In this document: positions 32,100 through 44,017 of the stretch, one piece after another
Layout: every line of letters begins with the position of its first letter
Numbering within the stretch: the stretch's first letter is position 1
Assembly (NCBI GenBank): GCA_021442155.1
Contig: CM038214.1
Span: 311,953,001 to 312,017,000 of the forward strand
DNA length: 64,000 nt
Direction of reading: 5' to 3'
Source of the DNA: Cymbidium sinense
Taxonomy: Eukaryota; Streptophyta; Magnoliopsida; Asparagales; Orchidaceae
Program-made: the position numbers and the translations under genes
Notes under the pieces: generated by a model
What the model saw: only the letters and a program-made list of their open reading frames with translations
Told to the model about the DNA's origin: nothing
Databases searched by the model: none

Positions 32100-34530
32100 T
32101 TTTTTAGTTTATTTATTTTTAGTTTATGTTTTAGTTCTCTTTTTTAGGTTTTTAGGTTTAGTTTAGGTTTTTGTTTTTTATTTTAGCTTAGGTTTTTGTT
32201 TTTTATTTTAGTTTAGGTTTTAGTTTTTTAGTTTATTTAGTTTAGTTTTGTTTTTATTATTTTAGTTTATTTCAGTTTAGGTTTTATTTTTAGTTTAGGT
32301 TTATTTAGTTTAGTTTAGTTTTTTAGGTTTTAGTTCATTTTTTAGTTTTTTTAAGTTTATTTTATGTTTTTATTTAGTATAGTTTAGTTTATTTCTTATT
32401 TTTTATAGTTTTGTTTATTTTTTAGTTTTAGGTTTTACTTTTTAGTTTAGTTTATTTAGTTTAGGTTTTATTTTAGGTTTAGTTTATTTTTAGGTTTAGG
32501 TTTATTTAGTTTATTTTAAGTTCATATTTTTAGTTTTTTATTTTTTATTTTTTTAGTTTATTTATTTTAGTTTATTTTTATTTTTATTTTTATTTTTGAG
32601 TTTAGTTTAGTTTTTAGTTTTAATTTTTGTTTTAGTTTAGGTTTTATTTTTAGGTTTTTGATTTTAGTTTTCTATTTTTAGTTTATTTATTTTTTAGTTT
32701 TTTTAATTTAGGTTTTTTTAGGTTTTATTTTATTTAGTTTAGGTTTAGGTTTAGTTTATATAGTATATTTATTTTTACTTTAGTTTAGTTTACTTTTTAT
32801 TTAGTTTTTATTTAGGTTTATTTTTAGTTTATTTTTTAGTTTTATTTTACTTTATTTAGTTTATTTTTAGTTTAGGTTTGATTTTTAGTTTATTTTGTTG
32901 AGTTTAGTTTAGTTTAGTTTAGGTTTATTTAATTTATTTTAGGTTTTTAGTTTATCTTTTAGTTTATTTTATTTTAATTTTTTTAATTTTAGGTTTATTT
33001 TTTTATTTAGGCTTTTTTATTTTTTATGTTTTTTAGGTTTTAGTTTTTTGTTTTTATTTTACTTTAGTTTATTTATTTATTATTTTAGTTTAACTTTTAT
33101 TTTTATTCAGGGTTTTTAGTTTATTTTTATGCTTGGTTTTTTATTTTTTTAGGTTATTTATTTTTTAAGGTTTATTTTATTTTTAGTTTATTATTTATTT
33201 TTATTTTTTATTTTATTTTATTTTTTTTATTTTTATTTTAGTTTATTTTTTATTTTGATTTTTATTTAGTTTATTTTATTTAGTTTAGTTTTTTATTTTT
33301 TAGTTTTTTATTTTTGTTTTTTAGTTTTTCTTTTATTTTTTAAAATTTTTTATTTAGTTTTCACTTATTTTATTTTAGTTTATTTATTTATTTTTTATTT
33401 ATTTTAGTTTTTATTTTATTTAGTTTTGTTTAGGTCCAGTTCTTTAGTTTTTTTAGTATTTTGTTTTTTATTTTTAGTTTTAGTTTACGTTTCTATTTTT
33501 TTTAGTTTTATTTTATTTTTATTATTACTTTTAGGTTTAGTTTTTAGGATTTAGGTTTTTTTTAGTTTAGGTTTTTTATTTTTAATTTTATTTATTTAGT
33601 TTTTATATTTTTTATTTAGGTTTATTTTTATTTTAGTTTTTAGGTTTATTTTATTTTAGTTTTTTTTATTTATTTAGTTTATTTTATTTTTTTTATTTTA
33701 TTTAGTTTAGTTTAGTTTATTTTCAATTTAGTTTTTTATTTTATTTTTTATTTTATTTATTTATTTTTAATTTAATTTAATTTTTTATTTAATTTATTTA
33801 TTTTTTATTTTATTTTATTTTTAATTTTACTTATTTTATTTTAATATTTTAGTTTAGTTTAGGATTAGATTAGTTTAGTTCAATTTATTTAGTTTAGGTT
33901 TAAGTTTTTGTGTATTTTTTTATTCTAGTTTAGTTTTTAGGTTTAGATTTAATTTTTAGTTTATTTTTTAGTTAATTTAGTTTAGATTTTTAGGTTTTCT
34001 GTTTAGTTTATTTAGTTTTTTTGTTAATTATTTATTTATTTATTTAGTTTTTTAGTTTAGGTTTAGCTTAGGTTTTTATTATTTTAGGTTTATTTTTATT
34101 TATTTAGTTTAGTTTAGTTTATTTAGTTTAGTTTAGGTTTAGTTTAGCTTTCTTTTAGCTTAGGATTTTTTTTTTTTAGTTTAGGTTTAGGGTTAGGTTT
34201 TAGTTTATTTAGGTTTAGCTTTATTTTTTATTTAGTTTTATTTTTTAGGTTTTTTATTTTTTATTTATATAGTTTATTTAGGTTTTCTATTTTATTTTTT
34301 TAGTTTATTTAGTTTTTTATTTGAGTTTTTTTATTTTATTTAGTTTATTTAGTTTAGTTTAGTTTATGCTTATGTTTATTTTTTTAGTTTATTTAGTTTT
34401 TGGTTTACTTAGTTTATTTTATTTTAATTTTTGATATTTTATTTTATTTTAATTTATTTCATTTAGTTTAGTTTTCAGTTTAGTTTATTTAGTTTAATTT
34501 AGGTTTTATTTAGTTTATTTTTATTTTTAG
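32100..34530. repeat. T-rich ladder block of about 2.4 kb (unit 1)
   Basis: A long block of TTTAGTTTATTTTTTAG and TTTTATTTTAG words has almost no GGG and almost no C on the + strand. It differs from the other ladders in length and vocabulary and has one counterpart, at about 49,870-52,270. No open frames of interest. Confidence 0.85.
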
Positions 34531-37020
34531 GTTTAGGATTTAGGGTTGTAGGTTTAGGGTTAGTTTTATGGTCTAGGGTTTAAAATTTGGGGTTTAGGAT
34601 TTAGGGTTTAGGGTTTAGGGTTTAAGGTTTAGGGTTTACAATTTTTTATTTATTTATAACATTAAGTAAACCAGTAGGTTTAGGTTTATTTAGTTTATTT
34701 ATTATTAATTTTAGTTTTCTTATTTAGGTTTATTTTTTATTTTTATTTACCCTAGTTTATTTAATTTAGGTTTATTTATTTAGTTTTGGTTTTTTATTGT
34801 AGTTTATTTTCAAAGTTTATGTTTATTTTTAAGTTTAGTTTTACTTTTATTTTATTTTTTAGGTTTAGGTTTTATTTTTTATTATTTGGTTTAGGTTTAG
34901 GTTTTAGGTTTTCATTTTAGGTTTATTTTTAAGTTTTATTTTTTAGTTTAGGTGTAGGTTTATTTTTAGTTTATTTTGTTTTATTTAGTTTATGATTTAA
35001 GTTTAGTTTATTTTAGTTTAGGTTTTATTTATTTTAGTTTAATTTATTTTAGTTTAGGTCTAGGTTTATTTTATTTTGTTTATTTTAGGTTTAGGTTTTT
35101 TTTGTATTATTTTATATATATTTTTAGATTTAATTTTTAGGCTTATTTTTTAGGTTATTTTTATTTTATTATATCTTAGATTTATGTTATTTTTATTTTT
35201 TGTTTAGGTTTTATTTTATTTAGGTTTTCTCTTTTTAGGTTTATTGTAGTTTTTAGTTTAGTTTAGTTTTTATTTTTTATTATATTTTATTTTTAGATTT
35301 AGGTTTTAGTTTCATTTTTTATTTTATTTTATTTTATTATTTTATTTAGGTTTAGTTTTTATTATTATTTTATTTAGTTTAGGTTTAGGTTTTTAGGTTT
35401 TTAGGTTTTTAGAGTTTAGGGTTTATGATTTAGGGTTTAGCGTTTAAGATTTGAGGTTTAGAGTTTAGTGTTTAGGGTTATAGGATTTTGGGTTTAGTGT
35501 TTAGGATTTTGGGTTTTGGGTTTTGGGTTTAGGGTTTAGGATTTAAGGGTTTAAGGTTTAGGGTTGTAGGTTTAGGGTTTAGGGCTTAGGGTTTAGGGTT
35601 AGTTTTAGGGTTTATAACCTAAGGTTATGGTTTTCTTCTATATATTTTATATTTTTTTATTTAGGGTTTAGGGTTGTAAGTTTAAGGTTTAGGGTTTAGA
35701 GTTTAGGGTTAGTTTAAGGGTTTAGGGTTTAGGATTTTAGGTTTTAGAGTTTAGGTATTCAAGTTGTAGGTTTAGGGTTGTAGGTTAAGGGTTTGGAGTT
35801 TAGGATTAGTTTTAGAGTTTAGGGTTTAAGGCTCAGTGTTTAGGATTTAGGGTTTAGAGTTTTTTTTTAAATTAAGTATACCGGTAGGTTTAGGGTTTAG
35901 GGTTAGTTTTATGTTTTAGGTTTTAGGGTTAGGGTTTCTTTGTTTATTTTTAATTTTTTTATTTAGGATTGAGGGTTTAGGGTTGTAGATTTTTTTTAAA
36001 TTAAGTAAACTGATATGCTAGGTTTATTTATTATATTTAGTTTATTTTTTCTTTTTTTAATTTACTTTATTTTTTATTTCTATATAGGTTTGTTTTTTAT
36101 TTTTATTTAGTTTAGTTTATTTATTTTAGGTTAACTTATTTTAATTTAAGTTTTTTATTTTAGTTTATTTTTAAGGTTTAGGTTTAGGTTTATTTTTTAG
36201 TTGAGTTTTATTTTTATTTTATTTTTTAGGTTTAAGTTTTATTTTTTATTTTATTTTCTTAGGTTTAGGTTACAAGTTTTTATTTTAGGTTTATTTTATG
36301 TTTTTTTTTGTTTAGGTTTATTTTTAGTTTATTTTATTTCATTTAGTTTAGGTTTAGCTTTATGTTTAGTTGACTTTAGGTTTAGGTTTAGGTTCTATTT
36401 ATCTTAGTTTTGTTTATTTTAATTTAGGTTTACATTTATTTTATTTTGTTTGTTTTATTTTTAATTTATGATAAGGTGTTTTTTTAGTATAGGGTTTATG
36501 TTTTATTTTTTATTTATTTTTAGGATTATTTTTTAGGTTTATGTTTTTATTTAGTTTTTATTTTATTTTATTTTATGTTTAATTTATTTTTATTTTACAT
36601 TTAGTTTTTATTTTTCTTTAGGTTTTTTATTATTAGGGTTATTTTATTTGTTAGTTTAGTTTATGTTTATATTTGTTTTATTTTATTTTATTTTTATTTT
36701 TATATTTTATTATATTTTTAGGTTTAGGTTTAAGTTTTAGTTTAGGTTTTTAATTTATTTTATTTAGGTTGAGGTTTTTTATTTTATTTTATTTTTAGGT
36801 TTTATTTAATTTAGGTTTAGGTTTTAGATTTTTAGGGTTTGGGTTTTTGGGTTTAGGGTTTAGGATTTAGGTTTTAGGGTTTTAAGGTTTAGGGTTTAGG
36901 GTTTAGAGTTAGGGTTACGGGTTACTAGTTTAGGGTTTAGTGTTTAGGCTTTAGGGTTTAGTGTTTTTAGGGTTTAGGGTTTATGGTTTAGGGTTTAGGG
37001 TTTAGGGTTTTTTTTTACTA
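34530..37020. repeat. Unit 1 modules: TTTAGGG blocks, boxes and ladders
   Basis: TTTAGGG blocks lie at about 34,530-34,640, 35,400-35,860 and 36,830-37,015. Box copies are at 34,661-34,678 (ATTAAGTAAACCAGTAGG), 35,869 (AAATTAAGTATACCGG) and 35,998. Ladders lie at 34,680-35,400 and 36,010-36,830. In unit 2 the matching TTTAGGG blocks are GC-rich islands. Confidence 0.86.
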
Positions 37021-37135
37021 AAAGAATTTAGGGTTTAGTTAGTTTATTTAGTTTAATTATTGTTATTAAGTTTTAGTTTTTTTATGTTTATTTATTAGTT
37101 ATTAGTTTATTTAGAGTTTAAGTTTATTAGTTTAG

Positions 37136-37168
<33 letters not shown>

Positions 37169-37860
37169 TTAATTATTTGTTTTTATTTTGGGGTTTATTT
37201 GGTCTTAGGTTTAGTCTTTATTTGGGTTATTGGGGTTATTGTGGTTTAGTGTTTTTTAGTTTTGTTTTAGTTTTAATTTTTATTTAGTTTTAGTTTAGGG
37301 GGTTTTATTAGTTTTAGTTAAGTTTTTAGTTTAGTTAGTGTTTAGTTATTAGTTTAGGATATATTTTTAGTTTTGGGTTTTATTAGTTTTATTTTATTAG
37401 TTTCTAGTTTATTAGTTATTGTTAATTTAGTTAGTTTTTTTTTGGTTGTTGGGGTTCAGTTTTAGTTTAGTTTATTTGTTTATGTGTTTAAGGTTTTTAG
37501 TTATGTTTTATTTTAGTTTTATTATTATTGGCTTATATTGGTTTGGGTTTATTAGTTTAGGGTTTAATTTTATTATTTATTAGTTTATCATCATCATCAT
37601 CATCATCATTATTATTATTATTATTATTGTTACTATTATTATTATTAGTTCTAATTAGTTTTTATTAGTTTATTATCATTATTATTATTATTTGATTAGT
37701 TAGTATAATTTATTTATTTGGGTTTCATGGTTTAGGGTTTAGTTAGTTTTATTATTTATTATTAGTTTTATTATTATTATTTAGTTAGTTCATTTTATTA
37801 TTGGTTATTAGTTTATTATTTATTTTATTATTATTATTAGTTTTGTTTTGTTTTATTAAG
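37020..37860. repeat. TTAG/ATT-rich block with microsatellites (unit 1)
   Basis: This low-complexity block is built from TTTATTAGTTTATTAG and (ATT)n. The (ATT)n runs begin near 37,139, and a compound (ATC)7(ATT)7 tract lies at 37,587-37,628. The counterpart in unit 2 is about 54,560-55,320. No gene. Confidence 0.85.
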
Positions 37861-40446
37861 TTGGGTTTAGGGTTTATAGTTCACTTAGGGTTTACGAATT
37901 AGATTAGGGTTTAGGGATTTTAGGTATAGGGTCTAGGGTTTAGAGTTAGTTTAGGGTTTAAGGTTTAGGGTTTTAGGGTTTAGGGTTTATGGTTAGGGTT
38001 TATGGTTTAGGGTTTCAGGTTTAGTGTTTAGGGTTTAGGGATTAGGGTTTTGGGTTTAGGGTTTAGGGATGCAGGTTTAGGGTTGTAGGTTTAAGGTTTA
38101 GGGTTAGTTCTATGGTTTAGGGTTTAGGATTTTGGACTTAGTGCTTAGCATTTAAGGTTTAAGGTTTTTTTCTTTAAATTAAGTAAATCAGTAGGTTTAC
38201 ATTTATTTAGTAGATTTTGTATTTTTATTTAGATTTATATTTTATGTTTATTTATTTTATGTTTATTTATTTTAGTTGAGGCTTAGGGTTTAGGGTTTAG
38301 GTTTAGGTTTATGTTTATCATTTAGTTTAGTTTTATTTTTATTTTCTTTTTTAGGTTTTATGTTTTATTTAGGTTTAGGTTTAGGTTTAGGTTTTTTTTA
38401 AATTTTTTAGGTTAACGTTTTAGGTTTTTAATTTAGGTTTATCTTTAGGTTTTATTTTGTAGTTTATCTTTAGGTTTATTTTTAGTTTATTTTATTTTAT
38501 TTAGTTTTGGGTTTAGGTTTAGTTTATTTTAGGATTAGGTTTAGGTTTTATTTATTTTAGTTTAAGTTTAGGTTTATTTTATTTTGTTTATTTTTGGTTT
38601 ACATTTTTTTTTAGTTTATTGTTTAGGTTTTATTTTTTATTTATTTTTAGGTTACTTTTTTAGGATTACATTTTTATTTAGTTTTTATTTTATTTTAAGT
38701 TTATTTTATTTTTACTTTTCATTTACTTTTTATTTTGTTTAGGTTTTTCAATTTTAGGTTTATTTTATTTTTTTTGTTTAGTTTAGGTTCTTATTTATTT
38801 ATTTTAGTTTAGTTTTTATTTTTTATGTTATTTTATTTTTAGGTTTAGTTTTAAGTTTAGGTTTTAGTTTAGATTTTTATTTTAAATTTAATTTAATTTT
38901 TTTTTTAGGTTTAGGTTTTATTAATTTATTTTATTTTTAAGTTTTATTTAGTTTAGGTTTAGGTTTTTAGGTTTTTAGTTTATAGGGTTTAGAGTTTAGG
39001 ATTTATGATTTAGGGCTTGGGTTCAGAGTTTAGGGTTTATGGTTTAGGGTCTTAAGGTTTAGGGTTTAGGATTTAGGGTTTTGGGTTTTGGGTTTTAGGG
39101 TTTAGGGTTTAAGGTTTAGGGTTGTAGTTTAGGGTTTAGAGTTTAGGGTTAAGGTTTTTTTTTAAATTAAGAAAATTGGTAGGTTTATTTTTATTTAATT
39201 TATTTTTTATTTATTAGTTTAAGTTTAGGTTTCAATTTAAGTTTTTATTTTATTTTAATTTTTTTGTTAGGTTTAAGTTTTTTTATTTTTTATTTTTATT
39301 TGTAGGTTTTATATAGTTTAAGTTTAGGTTTTTATGATTTTAGAGTTTATGCATTAGGGTTTAGGGTTTAGGGTTTAGGGTTTGGGGTTCATGGTTTAGG
39401 ATTTTAGAGTTTATGCTTTTAGGGTTTAGGGTTTAAGGATTAGGGTTTAAGGTTTAAGGTTTTTTAGGTTTAAGGTCTAGGTTTAGAGTTGTAAGTTTAG
39501 TTCTGTAGGTTTGGGTTTAGTGTTTAGAATTAGTTTATGGGTTTAGGGATTAGGGTTTAGGATTTAGGGTTTAGGGTTTTTTTAAAAAAATAAATTAAGT
39601 AAACCTGTAGGTTTAGGTTTATTTAGTTTACTTAGATTAATTTATATTCATTTTAGTTCATTTTTATTTTTATTTAATTTAGTTTATTTATTTTAGGTTT
39701 ATATATTTTAGCTTATTTTTTAAGTTTGGGTTTAGGTTTAAGTTAATTTTTTAGTTGAGTTTTATTTTTATTTTATTTTTTAGGATTAACTTTTTAGGTT
39801 TTGAGGTTTTTAGGGTTTTAGGGTTTAGGGTTTAAGGTTTAGAGTTTATGGTTTAGGGTTTAGGGTTTTGGTTTTAGGGTTTACGGTCTAAGGTTAGGGT
39901 TTCGTGCTTAGGGTTTAGGGTTTAGTGTTTAGGCTTTAAGGTTTAGGGATTTTAGGGTTAGGGTTTAGGGTTTAGGGTTAGGGTTTTTTTATTTTTTTTA
40001 TTTTTTATTTTTTTTAAATTAAGTAACTTGATAGGTTCAGGTATATTTAGTTTATGTTTTTATTTTAGTTTATTTTATTTTTTATTTTGATATAGGTTTA
40101 TTTTTTATTTTTGTTTAGTTTAGTTTATTTATTTTAGGTTTATTTATTTTAGTTTAGATTTTTTTATTTTAGTTTATATTTTAGGTTTAATGTTTAGGTT
40201 TAGGTTTATTTTTAATTTTGTTTTCTTTTTATTCTATTTTTTATGTTTCAATTTTATTTTTTATTTTTAGGTTTAGGTTTAGGTTTTTATTTTTTATTTA
40301 GGTTTAAATATTAGGTTTTTATTTTAGGTTTATTTTTAGGTTTTATTTTTTAGTTTAGGTTTAGGTTTATTATTAGTTTATTTTATTTTTATTTAGTTTA
40401 GGTTTTGTTTATTTTAGTTTTAGGTTTAGATTTTATTTATTTTAGT
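37860..40446. repeat. Unit 1 modules between the ATT block and the RTE element
   Basis: TTTAGGG blocks lie at about 37,865-38,165, 38,985-39,160, 39,340-39,575 and 39,790-39,990. Boxes are at 38,176-38,195, 39,164, 39,592 and 40,017. The ladders between them are of unequal length; the longest is 38,195-38,985. The last ladder is interrupted by the RTE insertion at its right end. Confidence 0.86.
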
Positions 40447-41367
40447 TTAGTATATTTTAGTTTTTATTTATATTTATTGATTTATAGAAAGCTTATGATA
40501 AAGTTTCAAGAGATGTTCTTTGCAGAGTTCTAGAACAAAAAAGAGTTAATATTGGTTATATTCAAGTCATTAAGGATATGTATACTAGAGTTGTTACTTG
40601 TGTCCATACACAAGGAGGATTGACAAAATATTTTCCATTTCAATTGGATTACATCATGGATCAGCTTTAAGCCCTTATTTTTTTTCTTTAGTTATGGATG
40701 TTCTTAATAGGAATTTATAGGAAGATGTACCTTATTGTATGCTTTTTGCTGATGACATTCTTCTTATTGATAAGACTAGAGAGGGTGTCCAAGAGAAACT
40801 TGAATTATGGAGGTCAACAATAGAGTCTAATGGTTTTCGTTTAAGTAGATCTAAAATTGAATATATGGAGTGTAATTTTAGTTGTAGAAGTTCTAGTGGT
40901 AGTGTTGTGACTTTAGCTGAACAGGTCATTAATAAGAGTGGGCGATTCAGATATTTAGGCTCTATTGTACAAAATGATGGTTAAATAGATGGAGATGTTA
41001 TTAGTAGAATTCAATTTGGATGGTTGAAGTGGAGGAATGCATCTATCATGTTGTGTGATAGAAAAGTTCAACTTAAACTTAAGGGAAAGTTTTATAAGAT
41101 GGTGGTAAGACCTGCAATGACTTATGGTGCATAATGTTGGCCAATAATAGAGAAGCATAACACTAAGTTAAGTGTTACAGAGATGAGGATGCTCAGGTGG
41201 ATGAGTGGCTTTACTCTTATAGATAAAATGCAAAATGAATATGTTTGGGAAAAAGTTAGAGTAGCTCCAGTGGCAGATAAGATTAGAGAGAGTCACCTTA
41301 GATGGTTTGGCCACATAAAGCGTAGGCCATCCGATGACCCAGTTAGGAGAGTAGATGCATTAGATTT
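40447..41367 (+). mobile_element. RTE-type non-LTR retrotransposon, unit 1 copy (5' and 3' truncated)
   Basis: The reverse transcriptase starts within palm motif A (FIDL-KAYDKV, where the usual Glu is TAG). It continues through GLHHGSALSPYFFSLVMD, the catalytic FADD at 40,745-40,756, REGVQEKLELWR, SRSKIEYMEC and FRYLGSIVQNDG, to the C-terminal [25 protein letters not shown] and LRWFGHIKRRPSDDPVRR. These words are typical of plant RTE elements. No endonuclease domain is present. In-frame stops include 40,718-40,720, 40,982-40,984 and a private TAA at 41,133-41,135 (GAA in unit 2). The left target-site duplicate TTAGTATATTTTAGTTTT is at 40,447-40,464. The right end breaks off into TTTAGGG text at 41,367, so the tail and right duplicate are lost. 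Confidence 0.88.
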
Positions 41368-41494
41368 AGGGTTTAGGGTTTAGGGTTTAGTGTTTAGACT
41401 TTATGGTTTAGGGTGGGTTTATGGTTTATTATTTTTAAGGTTTAGAGTTTAGGATTTAGGATTTAGGTTTTAAGTTTAGAGTTTAGGGTTTTTG
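41368..41494. repeat. TTTAGGG block after the broken RTE
   Basis: Perfect and near-perfect TTTAGGG words follow directly on the RTE coding text. They match 60,170-60,295 in unit 2, which lies about 1.3 kb beyond the RTE end there. Confidence 0.85.
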
Positions 41495-41970
41495 TTTTTT
41501 TATTTAATATAGAACAAATTTAGATTCAACATTTCTTCTTTTTGATTTCATCAACCAAGTAACACACCAAGTTCTCTAAGACACGAGCATCGACATAGAT
41601 AAAAAAAGAGCACACATAGAGTAAATAAAAAACCATTGATAACTAGAATTATATCTACTATAAAGACACGGTTCCATAAGTAGCAGATCGGATCGGCCAT
41701 TCCTCAGTTTGTCCAATTCTAGTATTTCAAGTAGTAAGATCCACCATCATATCCTAGATCACTCCCCTCTACCACCACCACAGTTGTAACCTCTGTCGTC
41801 GTCCTACCTCCATGACCACCATTACCCCGACCACCACCTCCATATCCACCACCACCTCTAGATCCCCCACCACCACTGCGATAACCGTTGCCTCCACCTT
41901 CGCCTCCACCACCGGATCTGGACTGGTCCTAGTTAACAGTGATGTTTCGGTCGTCAAGGTTTTGCCTATT
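41495..41970 (-). pseudogene. GR-RBP exon-2/3'UTR fragment, copy 8
   Basis: On the - strand it begins NRQNLDDRNITVN, followed by TAG and then DQSRSGGGGEGGGNGY. The glycine-rich tail reads GGGGSRGGGGYGGGG and GNGGHGG. A deletion after that shifts the frame, giving Thr/Val-rich shadow text. The 3' end keeps AAT TGG ACA AAC TGA, i.e. NWTN and a stop, evidence that the ancestor ended in NWRN-stop as many plant GR-RBPs do. The first Gly codon is AGG. The 3'UTR is shared. It is paired with copy 10 in unit 2. Confidence 0.85.
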
Positions 41971-43526
41971 CTTAGGGTTTAGGTTTAGGTTTAGGTTTAT
42001 TAAGTTTTAGGGTTTCTTAGGGTTTAGGTTTAATTTATTTAGGTTTAGGGTTTAGGGGTTTTTTTTAAATTAAGAAAATTGGTAGCTTTAGGTTTATTTA
42101 GTTTATTTTATTTTTTTTCTTTTCATTTATGTTTAATATGTATTTTTATTTATTTTAGTTTGTTTATTTTAGCCTTATGCTTATTTTTTAGTTTAGTTTT
42201 ATTTTTATTTTATTTTTCAGGTTTATGTTCTATTTTTTATTCTTAGGTTTAGGTTTAGGTTTTAGGTTAATTTTTGGGTTGTATTTTTTAGTTTAGGTTT
42301 GGATTTCTTTTTAATTTATTTTATCTTATTTAGTTTAGGGTTTTGGTTTAGTTTATTTTAGGTTTATGTTCAGGTTTTATTTTTAAATTTTAGTTTATTT
42401 TAGTTTAGGTTTAGGTTTATTTTAGTTTGTTTATTTTAGGTGTAGGTTTTTATTAAGTTTATGGTTTGAGTTTTATTATTCTTTTTTAGGTTTTATTTTT
42501 AGGTTTATCTTTTAGGTTTTGGTTTTTATTTAGTTTTTATTTTATTTTATTTTATTTTTATTTTAGGCTAAGTTTTTATTTTATTTAGGTTTTTTATTTT
42601 TAGATTTATTTTTTTTAGTTTAGTTTAGGTTATTATTTATTTTATTTTATTTTAGTTTTCATTTTTTTTATATTACTTTAATTTTAAGTTTAGGTTTAAG
42701 TTTAGGTTTTTTTTATTTTTAGATTTTATTTAGTTTGGGTTTAAGTTTTTAGGTTTTTAGGGTTTAGGGTTTAGGGTTTAGTGTTTTAGGCTTTAGGTTT
42801 TAGGGTTTTGGGTTTAAGGTTTAAGCTTTAGGGTTTTAGGGAATACGATTTAGGGTTGTAGATTTAGGGTTTGGGGTTTAGGGTTTAGTGTTATGCTCTT
42901 TTTTTAAATGATGTAAACTAGTAGGTTTAGCTTTATTTAGTTTATTTTTTATTTATTTTAGTTTATTTTGATTTTGATTTTTATTTATGTTTAATTTTAA
43001 TTTTATTTTTATTTAGTTTTTATTTAGTTTTTATTTTATTTTATTTTAGGTTTTTTATTTTTATTTTAAGCTTAGTTTTTTATTTTATTTAGGTTTTTCT
43101 TTTTATAGTTTAGTTTAAGTTTTTATTTATTTTATTTTAGTTTAATTATTATTGTTTATTTTATTTCCTTTTTAGGTTTAGGTTTAGGCTTATTATTTAG
43201 TTTATGTTTTGATTTTATTTTATTTTATTTATTTTATTTTAGTTTAGGCTTTTTATTTATTTTATTTTTAGGTTTTATTTAGTTTAGGTTTAGGTTTTTA
43301 GCTTTTTAGGGTTTATGATTTACGATTTAGGGTTAGTTTAGGATTTAGGGTTTAGGGTTTAGGGATTTGGGATTCGGGTTTAAGTTTTAGGGTTTTGGGT
43401 TTTGTGTTTAGGTTTTAGGGTTTAGGGTTTAGATTTTAGTATTTAGGGCTTAGGGTTTAGGGTTTTACGGTTTAGAGTTTAAGGTTGAGGGTTTTTAGGG
43501 TTTAAGGTTTAGGGTTTAGGATTTTT
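41971..43526. repeat. Unit 1 modules between GR-RBP copies 8 and 9
   Basis: TTTAGGG words run to 42,060, with a box AAATTAAGAAAATTGGTAG at 42,067 and a ladder to about 42,760. A TTTAGGG block, a diverged box near 42,905 (AAATGATGTAAACTAGTAGG), a short ladder to about 43,305, and a TTTAGGG block with TTTTGGG words follow. No gene. Confidence 0.86.
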
Positions 43527-44017
43527 GGGTTTTTTTAAACAGAGAATAAATTCAGATTCAACATTTTTTCTTTATGATTTCATCAACCAAGTAACACACT
43601 AAGTCTTCTAAGACATAAGTGATGGCATAGATAAAAAATGAGCACGCATAAAGCAAATCAAAAACCTTAGATAACTAGAATCATCCCTATGGTAAAGACA
43701 CAATTCCATAAGCAGCAGATCGGATCAGCCATTCTTTGGTTTCTCTAATTCCCATCAGAACCAGCCTAAGCTCTCAAATAGCGGGATCCATAATCATATC
43801 CCCAATCTCTTCTTCCGCCACCACCATGGCTGTAACCTCCGTCGCTCCTCTTGTCTCCATAATCACCACTGCTCTGACCACTACCTCCATATCCGCTTGT
43901 ACCTCTCGATCCACCAACACCATTATGATAATCGCTGCCTCTGCCTTTCCCTCCACTGCCAGATCTAGACTGAGCCTAGTTGATAGTGATGTTCCTTTCA
44001 TCAAGGTTTTACCCATT
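43527..44017 (-). pseudogene. GR-RBP exon-2/3'UTR fragment, copy 9
   Basis: On the - strand the frame reads N G stop N L D E R N I T I N stop A Q S R S G, so two TAA/TAG stops occur in the first 14 codons. The rest is in frame and glycine/serine-rich (GSGGKGRGSDY, GYGGSGQSSGDYGD, RSDGGYSHGGGGRRDWGYDY). It ends SDGN followed by TAG in the place of the Trp codon; the unit-2 partner (copy 11) still has TGG there. The 3'UTR is well kept. The open frame on the + strand at this position is a shadow of the glycine codons. Confidence 0.86.

Noticed and set aside
36201..36407. Phe/Leu/Tyr-rich frames in ladders (also 44,513-44,725 and 54,177-54,377)
   Set aside because: T-rich ladder words encode Phe, Leu, Tyr and Ile in any frame; unit 2 does not keep the frame of unit 1.
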